A stretch of DNA of 64,000 bases from Clostridium aquiflavi (GTDB lineage: Bacteria > Bacillota > Clostridia > Clostridiales > Clostridiaceae): positions 1-64,000 of the forward strand of contig NZ_JAVJAN010000015.1 of the NCBI RefSeq assembly GCF_031344075.1, read 5' to 3'. Made by a program: the position numbers and the translations under genes. Below the pieces are notes generated by a model. It made no database searches. It was not told the DNA's origin and worked only from the letters and a program-made list of their open reading frames with translations. Below are positions 58,296-64,000 of this stretch, in pieces. Position 1 is the first letter of the stretch. The number at the start of each line of letters is the position of its first letter.

Positions 58296-59342
58296 TTATA
58301 AGTAAGGTGTCACAAAGAAATATTGCACTAGAGATAAAAGTATACTCACAATCAATATTAATAAAGTAATAATTGCATGTCTTTTTTTATACATAACTAC
58401 AAAAGCAATATATTCTCTAATCATTGCATTTGGTAAAAAATAAAATGCTGTCTTAGAGCCAATTCCTTGACTTTTTAAACCTGCTTTTCTTGCAAAAATT
58501 CCAGCTCTAAATAAATGAAAATTATTTGTTACAAATATACTAGAGTGCGTATTTGGAGTTAAATTATCCATTATTTTTTTAGAAAACACCATGTTTTGTA
58601 AAGTGTTTACTGATTTATCCTCTAAAATGGTATCTTCAATAGGAATTCCTTTTTTGATAGCATATCTTTGCATAGCTAATGCTTCAGAAATTTTTTCATC
58701 AGATCCTTGACCACCAGAAAAAATAATTTTAGGTGGATTAGTTACAGTACCTTGTTTGTTATAAAATTCAATAGCTTTATCAATACGACTAGCTAATAGT
58801 GGTGGAACTCTCTCTCCAATTAATCCACTGCCTAATACAATAACAAAATCTTGGCAAAGTTTTGGCTTATTAAATTGATAAAGAAATGATATCATTAAAA
58901 AATTGAAAACATCGAATAAATAGTATAGTAAAACAAAATTTATTCCACTTAAAAGAACTTTTACTTCCTCAGGAAAATTCCAACTACTTATTACAAAAGA
59001 CCAAATTAAATATAGTATTAATGCTAGTGCAAGAAAAAAAGTTAATAAGTTAGCAGGAGTTCTACTTTCACGTTTTATGACAACTTTAGCATTTATAAAT
59101 AACCCTACAATTAATGCATAAATACCAAAAGCAAAAACTATAAACATAATTATAAAAAATACAAGAAATAAAAGTATTAAAAATCTATTTTGTGTTTCAA
59201 ATGCAATATCAACAGTTGTTATCATTGCTGAAAATAAGAAAATATTAAATAGAAATCCATTAATTAATTTTCTTGAATCTTTTAGGTATGAAAATAGAAA
59301 AATTAAAAATGTAATTGTTGTTAATCCTAATAAGATAATCAT
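58296..59342 (-). CDS. YdcF/SanA-family membrane protein (DUF218)
   Basis: 348 aa from the ATG behind GGAGG (59342); the longer frame lacks a ribosome binding site. About five N-terminal helices (about 1-155) are followed by a DUF218 domain (about 165-315): DFVIVLGSGLIGERVPPLLASRIDKAIEFYNK, PPKIIFSGGQGSDEKISEALAMQRYAIKKGIPIEDTILEDKSVNTLQNMVFSKKIM, SSIFVTNNFHLFRAGIFARKAGL. A last helix closes the protein. DUF218 proteins are linked to envelope/polysaccharide steps; the exact reaction is unknown. Confidence 0.88.
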   Translation of the reverse strand: MIILLGLTTITFLIFLFSYLKDSRKLINGFLFNIFLFSAMITTVDIAFETQNRFLILLFLVFFIIMFIVFAFGIYALIVGLFINAKVVIKRESRTPANLLTFFLALALILYLIWSFVISSWNFPEEVKVLLSGINFVLLYYLFDVFNFLMISFLYQFNKPKLCQDFVIVLGSGLIGERVPPLLASRIDKAIEFYNKQGTVTNPPKIIFSGGQGSDEKISEALAMQRYAIKKGIPIEDTILEDKSVNTLQNMVFSKKIMDNLTPNTHSSIFVTNNFHLFRAGIFARKAGLKSQGIGSKTAFYFLPNAMIREYIAFVVMYKKRHAIITLLILIVSILLSLVQYFFVTPYL

Positions 59343-59480
59343 TATATACCTCCATATAAATTTTTCAGTTATTATATTGATAGTATTTAGCATTACATGA
59401 AAAGTCAATGTAAAAATATAACTATATTATTGAAATTCTTATTTTTTATAATTCTAGTTAATTATTAAAGTTATGTAATT

Positions 59481-59541
59481 AAAAGAACAAAAATAAAGAG
59501 AATAAATTAAATTATCCTCTTTATTTTTGTTCTTTTAATAA
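59481..59541. terminator. Perfect 20-bp stem terminator
   Basis: AAAAGAACAAAAATAAAGAG pairs with all 20 bases of CTCTTTATTTTTGTTCTTTT. It is A-rich on the left and T-rich on the right, so it works on both strands. It separates the unknown 236-aa gene from ydcF. Confidence 0.88.
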
Positions 59542-59579
59542 TATTATATATTTTTAGATTTTAGCAAAAACAAATAATT

Positions 59580-59637
59580 ATTGTAATAGAAGGTGTACAT
59601 TGTTTTGGCGCAACAATGTTAAATTAATTATTACAAT
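59580..59637. repeat. Nested inverted repeat after the 236-aa gene
   Basis: TTGTAATA...TATTACAA encloses CATTGTT-TTGGCGC-AACAATG. No T tract. The GC-containing loop TTGGCGC stands out from its surroundings. Confidence 0.5.
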
Positions 59638-59640
59638 TTG

Positions 59641-60351
59641 CTAAAATAATATTGGTATATTTATATTTAATATATCAATGAACTTTTTATTTAATAAAGG
59701 TTCATTAATTACATTATTACAAGTAAATTTAAGATTACTTAAACTCATAGAAAGTTCTTCTTCTATAAATTCTTCAAAGTCCCATCTTATAGACTCTGTT
59801 ATAAATTCATATGTATCTGAAGGAGAATTGAAAATTTTAATAAATAATTTTTTTTCAGGATCACTATCCCAGTTGTTATTAAACTTATCACAAAATAAAT
59901 TTAATTCTAATAATAGCCTGTCTTCATTACTTTCCCAAAGAGAATTTAGAAAATTGTAAGATTCTATCATTGAATTAAGATTACTTATATTAATAGAATT
60001 ATTTTTAATTACTTCTTCAGTTATAATATCAAAAGTAGATACTGGAATGAAGAATCCTTCACATGTACGATCAAAATAAGTTAAAAAAGAAGTAGGTAAG
60101 AATATATGTTGTAAAAAACCCAAAAGAGCATTTATAGAAGGATAAACTACCCATCCACATTTTAAAATACCTTTTTCAGAATCTAATATTCCAGTATAAG
60201 CAATTTTAGATTCTGTGGTTATAGATCTGTTATCAAAATATCCTTCCCATAACGAATGATCATTTAATATTCTATTTTCCCAAAACAAGTATTCTTTATA
60301 ATTATTTTTTTGATTTGGGTTTTTATTAGTATTACTCTTCACATAAGACAC
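59641..60351 (-). CDS. Hypothetical protein, 236 aa
   Basis: No family recognised. It is a soluble, acidic protein rich in Asn, Ser, Phe and Trp, without signal peptide or membrane helix. Visible features are GWVVYPSINALLGFLQHIFLPTSFLTYFD (about 67-95), TCEGFFIPVSTFDIITEEVI (about 97-116), and RWDFEEFIEEELSMSLSNL (about 190-208). AAAGAGGTGT lies 5-6 nt before the ATG, and codon use matches the neighbours, so it is a real gene. It lies 95 bp downstream of rpsD on the same strand and might be cotranscribed with it. Confidence 0.7.
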   Translation of the reverse strand: MSYVKSNTNKNPNQKNNYKEYLFWENRILNDHSLWEGYFDNRSITTESKIAYTGILDSEKGILKCGWVVYPSINALLGFLQHIFLPTSFLTYFDRTCEGFFIPVSTFDIITEEVIKNNSINISNLNSMIESYNFLNSLWESNEDRLLLELNLFCDKFNNNWDSDPEKKLFIKIFNSPSDTYEFITESIRWDFEEFIEEELSMSLSNLKFTCNNVINEPLLNKKFIDILNINIPILF

Positions 60352-60402
60352 CTCTTTTCAACTAAAAAACTAATATAAATTATCTTAAAATTTATATATA
60401 AG

Positions 60403-60439
60403 TATTTTTTTTAATAGACTATATTTAATATATAGTCTA
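60403..60439. repeat. Inverted repeat between rpsD and the 236-aa gene
   Basis: AATAGACTATAT pairs with ATATAGTCTATT. On the strand of the genes it is followed by A's rather than T's, so it is a poor terminator. Confidence 0.5.
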
Positions 60440-60446
60440 TTAATTA

Positions 60447-61043
60447 TTAAAGTTTAGAATAGTATTCTACTACTAGAGAATCATTAATTTGTATTGGAAC
60501 TTCATGTCTTTCAGGATTTCTTATAAGAGTACCTGAAAAATCAGTTTCATTTTTGCTTAAATATGGATATAAATTATTACTTTGTGATAAAAAATTTTCT
60601 TTAAAAAGTTCATTTTTTTGAGATTTTTCTCTTAAAGCAATTACATCGTTAATCTTTATATTGAAAGACGGAATATTTACTTTGCTACCATTAACTAAAA
60701 TATGTCCATGAACTACCATCTGACGTGCTTGAGCAACTGAAGTTGAAAAGCCTAATCTATAAACTAAATTATCTAACCTACATTCTAATCTTTTTATTAA
60801 AGCAGGACCAGTGGGTTCTTTATCTTTAAGTGATTTTTTTACATAAGTTGCAAATTGTTTTTCCATTACGCCGTAGTATGCTCTAAGTCTTTGCTTTTCA
60901 AGAAGCTGAGTACCATAAGCTGAAAGTTTCTTTGCATTTCTAGCGCTACCATTATTAGCTCTTTTCATTGCATTAGGATGACCTATAACATTTAATCCTA
61001 ATCTCCTACATAATTTAAATCTCGGTTTAATCATTCTTGCCAT
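60447..61043 (-). CDS. rpsD: 30S ribosomal protein S4, cysteine-poor (zinc-independent) paralogue
   Basis: 198 aa from MARMIKPRF (61043), the usual S4 start; the frame opens six codons upstream at an ATG inside GGGAGATG. The S4 RNA-binding domain is clear (CRLDNLVYRLGFSTSVAQARQMVVHGHILVNGSKVNIPS, about 92-130). The N-terminal region reads KLCRRLGLNVIGHPNAMKRANN with one Cys, whereas zinc-type S4 proteins have four Cys there. It stands alone, not in the alpha operon. Cys-free S4 paralogues are known to replace the zinc form under metal limitation. Here a strong Fur-type box lies upstream. Confidence 0.92.
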   Translation of the reverse strand: MARMIKPRFKLCRRLGLNVIGHPNAMKRANNGSARNAKKLSAYGTQLLEKQRLRAYYGVMEKQFATYVKKSLKDKEPTGPALIKRLECRLDNLVYRLGFSTSVAQARQMVVHGHILVNGSKVNIPSFNIKINDVIALREKSQKNELFKENFLSQSNNLYPYLSKNETDFSGTLIRNPERHEVPIQINDSLVVEYYSKL

Positions 61044-61124
61044 AATAATATCATCTCCCATAAAAAATTGCCGCGATAAAATTAAGCCTGAAAATAATAT
61101 AACATATAATCTATAAAATGTAAA

Positions 61125-61139
61125 TGAAAATCATTATCA
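61125..61139 (-). promoter_or_regulatory. Fur-type box upstream of the S4 paralogue
   Basis: TGAAAATCATTATCA matches TGATAATNATTATCA at 13 of 14 defined positions. On the minus strand it overlaps possible -35 elements (TTGATA, 61142-61137, or TTTACA just downstream). Zur and Fur boxes share the 7-1-7 architecture, so the regulator is not certain. Confidence 0.7.
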
Positions 61140-61387
61140 ATTATAAAATATTTTTATTGAATAATATAGTTTTTAATATTTAAAGAGTTAAGCTAATATA
61201 AAAATATTATAAATTTATTAAATAAGTTTTTAAGTCATAACAGTAAATACAATTATTGTGATTTTTTTAGAGTTTTAAATATTTTTTATAAATTAAATGT
61301 ATAATATTTATTTACTATAATTTAATAATAAATTAATATATAAATAAATATTATTTTAAGATTGAAATTATGACTTTCAAGTTCAAT
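61140..61387. other. AT-rich divergent intergenic region
   Basis: No ORF, RNA or repeat recognised between the two Fur-type boxes. Confidence 0.4.
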
Positions 61388-61416
61388 TGACAATCATTTT
61401 TAAAATATGATATTAT
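61387..61416 (+). promoter_or_regulatory. Promoter with Fur-like box before the DUF6110/P-type ATPase pair
   Basis: TTGACA (61387-61392), 18 bp, TATTAT (61411-61416). TGACAATCATTTTTA (61388-61402) matches the Fur 7-1-7 consensus at 11 of 14 positions and overlaps the -35. Confidence 0.55.
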
Positions 61417-61478
61417 AATTTTTGTAAAATTATAATTTAAAATGTAGAATTATAAAAAAATAGAATGAAGAGGTATTT

Positions 61479-61724
61479 ATGGAAAACATATTAAAAAATG
61501 AAAAACTTATGATATTTGCAGGTGGAGTTGTAGCTGGTACTTTAGGATTAAAAGCTTTAAAAAGTAAGACAGCTAAGAAGATTTATGTTAGTACATTAGC
61601 TAATGGAATGAAACTTCAACAAGATGCACAAAATTTATTTGAAACAATGAAAGAAGATGCACAAGATATCTGCTATGAAGCAAGAAAAAGTTCAGTAGAA
61701 GATTCTGTATCTTCTGAAGGTTAA
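61479..61724 (+). CDS. DUF6110-family small protein
   Basis: 81 aa. N-terminal hydrophobic stretch with glycines (LMIFAGGVVAGTLGLKALKS, about 10-29) that may insert in the membrane, then a helical region (TAKKIYVSTLANGMKLQQDAQNLFETMKEDAQDICYEA). DUF6110 proteins are found next to heavy-metal P-type ATPases, as here (118 bp upstream of one), and are presumed accessory. A hairpin between the two genes may make the ATPase less expressed. GAAGAGGTATTT site. Confidence 0.82.
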   Translation: MENILKNEKLMIFAGGVVAGTLGLKALKSKTAKKIYVSTLANGMKLQQDAQNLFETMKEDAQDICYEARKSSVEDSVSSEG

Positions 61725-61755
61725 AATTAAATTAAGATTTAATTAATAACAATTT

Positions 61756-61808
61756 ATATTAGGTTTCATGAGTTTTATAAACAAGCTTATGAAACCTAAT
61801 ATTTAATT
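61756..61808 (+). terminator. Hairpin between DUF6110 gene and P-type ATPase gene
   Basis: ATATTAGGTTTCAT pairs with ATGAAACCTAATAT; the T tract is poor (TTAATT), so partial termination or RNA stabilisation are both possible. Confidence 0.5.
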
Positions 61809-61842
61809 AAGGCACATGAAAATAAAAGGACGTGATTTATAA

Positions 61843-63918
61843 ATGAAATATAAAATAGTCCATGATATGCCAGGTCGTTTAAGAGTAAGATGCGGAGAAT
61901 TTGCTTTTTCATTAGAGCAAAGTTGTAGTATAGAGTATATCTTGGAAAAGAGTGAATATATTGAAGGTACAGAGGCTTGTTATGTTACTGGAAGTATTTT
62001 AATTTTTTATGATGAAGACTATAAAGATGAAATATTAGAGTTACTTTCTAAAATAAAAATATCAGAATTACCAGAATTAGATTGTGATAATAAAGAAAAC
62101 TCAAAGGAAATAGATAAAGAATTTAAAAATACAATTTTACATATGATAGGAAGAAGAGTTTTTATAAAACTATTTGTACCAACAGGCATACGTAAAGTAT
62201 TAGCAGTTTGGAATTCTTTTAGGTTTATGAATAGGGGGGTAAATAGTTTACTACAAGGAAATATAAATGTTGATGTATTAGATGCAGCATCAATTGGAGC
62301 AGCGTTATCTCAAAAGGCCTATAAAACAGCAGGTTCCATAATGTTCCTACTTAATATTTCTGAGTTACTTGAAGACTATACAAGAAAGAAAACAAAAAAT
62401 GAACTTACTAAGAGTTTAGCTATAAATGTAGATAGTGTATGGTTAGCAAATGATGATAAAGAAATATTAATACCTATAGGAGATCTTCAGGTTGGTGACA
62501 AAATAATAATTCACACTGGAAATGTTATACCAGTTGACGGAGTTGTTTATGATGGTCAAGCTATGGTAAATCAATCTTCAATGACTGGAGAACCTCTTGC
62601 CATTGAAAAAGGAATAGATGATGTAGTATATGCAGGAACTGTTGTTGAAGAAGGTGACATAAAAGTAGAGGTAAAAGCTTTATGTTCAGAAAGTAGAATT
62701 AGTAAGATCATTGAGTTAATAGATAATTCAGAAGAGTTAAAAGCAAATATACAAGGCAAGGCTGAAAAACTAGCAGATAATATTGTTCCATTTAGTTTAT
62801 TTGGAGCAGCAGCTACATATTTAATTACAAGAAATATTACAAAAGCATTAGCAATACTATTGGTAGATTACTCTTGTGCAATAAAATTGTCTACTCCAAT
62901 TTCAGTAATATCTGCAATGAGAGAAGCATCAACCCATAAAGTTATGGTTAAAGGCGGTAAATACCTAGAAGCATTAGCAGAAGCAGATACAATTGTATTT
63001 GATAAAACAGGTACATTAACTGTAGCATCTCCAACAGTAGCTAAAGTTATACCTTTTGATGGATTTGAAAGAAATTATGTATTAAAAACAGCCGCATGTT
63101 TAGAAGAACATTTTCCACATAGTGTGGCAAGAGCTATTGTTAAAAAAGCTGCACAAGAAGAACTTCATCATAAAGAAGAACATGCAAAAGTAGAGTATGT
63201 TGTAGCTCATGGAATCGCAACATCTATTAATGAAGAAAAAGCAATAATAGGAAGTTATCATTTTGTGTTTGAAGATGAAGGAATCATATTATCAGATGAA
63301 CAAAAAGAACTTATAGAAAAAGAAAGTAATGGCTATTCTCTTATTTATTTAGCAGTTGGAAATAAACCAGCAGGATTTATTTGCATAAGTGATCCAATAA
63401 GAAAAGAAGCCAAACAAATAATTTCAAATTTAAAAGATACAGGAATAAATCAAGTAATAATGTTAACTGGTGATGGAGAGAAAAATGCTAGAATAGTAAG
63501 CGAAAAGTTAGGAATAGATAGATTCTATGCACAGGTATTACCAGAAGAAAAAGCTAATATTATAGAAAAATTAAAAGCAGATGGACATAAAGTAATAATG
63601 GTAGGTGATGGAATTAATGATTCACCAGCACTTGCAGCTTCAGATGTTTCTATTTCTATGAAAGATGGATCGGATATAGCAAAAGAAGTTGCAGATGCAA
63701 CATTAATGTCATCTGATTTAGAGTCACTTGTAATAGTTAGAAAGATAAGTCAAAACCTTATGTTAAAGATAAATAAAAATTATAGAAATATACTTTTATT
63801 TAACACATCACTTCTTGTACTGGGCTTATTTGGATATATAAGACCGACAACATCTGCTGTGTTACATAATTTATCAACTATGGGGATAAGTGCAGACAGT
63901 ATGCGTCCTTGTTTATAA
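61843..63918 (+). CDS. Heavy-metal-type P-type ATPase with atypical membrane motif
   Basis: 691 aa. An HMA_2-like N-terminal domain (about 1-75; KIVHDMPGRLRVRCGEF) without a CxxC metal site is followed by the P1B core: SMTGEPLAIEKG (actuator, about 245), phosphorylation motif DKTGTLT (about 387), HFPHSVARAI (HP motif, about 424), GDGINDSPALAASDVS (hinge, about 588-603). The membrane metal-selectivity motif reads YSCAIKLSTP (about 345) in place of CPC or SPC. Substrate therefore cannot be assigned by rule; the Fur-like box upstream of the DUF6110 gene suggests iron or a related divalent metal. No C-terminal metal-binding tail. Confidence 0.88.
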   Translation: MKYKIVHDMPGRLRVRCGEFAFSLEQSCSIEYILEKSEYIEGTEACYVTGSILIFYDEDYKDEILELLSKIKISELPELDCDNKENSKEIDKEFKNTILHMIGRRVFIKLFVPTGIRKVLAVWNSFRFMNRGVNSLLQGNINVDVLDAASIGAALSQKAYKTAGSIMFLLNISELLEDYTRKKTKNELTKSLAINVDSVWLANDDKEILIPIGDLQVGDKIIIHTGNVIPVDGVVYDGQAMVNQSSMTGEPLAIEKGIDDVVYAGTVVEEGDIKVEVKALCSESRISKIIELIDNSEELKANIQGKAEKLADNIVPFSLFGAAATYLITRNITKALAILLVDYSCAIKLSTPISVISAMREASTHKVMVKGGKYLEALAEADTIVFDKTGTLTVASPTVAKVIPFDGFERNYVLKTAACLEEHFPHSVARAIVKKAAQEELHHKEEHAKVEYVVAHGIATSINEEKAIIGSYHFVFEDEGIILSDEQKELIEKESNGYSLIYLAVGNKPAGFICISDPIRKEAKQIISNLKDTGINQVIMLTGDGEKNARIVSEKLGIDRFYAQVLPEEKANIIEKLKADGHKVIMVGDGINDSPALAASDVSISMKDGSDIAKEVADATLMSSDLESLVIVRKISQNLMLKINKNYRNILLFNTSLLVLGLFGYIRPTTSAVLHNLSTMGISADSMRPCL

Positions 63919-63930
63919 TTTATTATATTA

Positions 63931-63978
63931 AAAGATATCTTCTCATGAACTTAATAAGTTTTCATGAGAAGATATTTT
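63931..63978 (+). terminator. Terminator after the P-type ATPase gene
   Basis: AAAGATATCTTCTCATGAA pairs with TTCATGAGAAGATATTTT. Confidence 0.88.
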
Positions 63979-64000
63979 AATGTGACTTAATATAAAAAAT

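Noticed and set aside
60403..60439. Inverted repeat as the rpsD terminator
   Set aside because: On the minus strand the stem is followed by A's rather than T's.

Overview
The window is AT-rich, densely coded DNA from an anaerobic, spore-forming Firmicute, most likely Clostridium sensu stricto. The evidence is codon and base bias toward A/T, strong GGAGG-type ribosome binding sites, a cotJABC spore-coat operon, NfnAB electron bifurcation, reverse rubrerythrin, anaerobic sulfite reductase (AsrABC), a meso-DAP dehydrogenase, and paired FeoA proteins with FeoB. Species cannot be fixed from this sequence alone. No rRNA, tRNA, prophage or CRISPR array was seen.

Layout. 0-6 kb: rnr-smpB and nfnAB. 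6-15 kb: modABC molybdate uptake (minus) divergent from a HTH/periplasmic-binding-like regulator, a Crp/Fnr regulator, an FNT channel with asrABC, then cotJABC. 15-23 kb: M13 peptidase, a two-gene radical-SAM DNA repair/modification operon with a LexA-like box inside its promoter, a HAD phosphatase, a 38-codon membrane ORF and a CoA-disulfide-reductase-type flavoprotein. 23-28 kb: feoA-feoA and feoB with a Cys-rich partner, an HNH-like protein, DUF1540 and reverse rubrerythrin. 28-36 kb: nadABC, an apparently non-coding transcription unit driven by a Fur-box promoter, a DMT transporter, and a queuosine-salvage operon (queK, ECF S-component, queL) behind a preQ1-I riboswitch. 36-44.5 kb: two siderophore-binding lipoproteins with duplicated control regions, an AraC regulator, two FecCD permeases, an ATPase, an ABC exporter-fold protein and a DtxR-type regulator. 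44.5-64 kb: secreted nuclease, IS3 relic, cyclase/MarR pair, VanZ-RDD protein, ECF sigma/anti-sigma pair, ddh, DeoR/HAD pair, MCP, surE, YdcF, a zinc-ligand-free S4 paralogue, and a DUF6110/P-type ATPase pair.

A common theme is metal, chiefly iron. Fur-like 7-1-7 boxes precede feoA (two), feoB, the putative non-coding RNA, the siderophore operon, a secreted-protein/MCP interval, the S4 paralogue and the DUF6110/P-type ATPase pair. DtxR-like 19-mers sit at the start points of both siderophore-binding-protein promoters, and a DtxR-family gene ends that locus.

A family of intergenic palindromic repeats (seven clear copies of about 50-213 bp plus partial relics) is scattered through the window, always outside genes. 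The longest copy folds end to end; shorter copies look like internal deletions of it.
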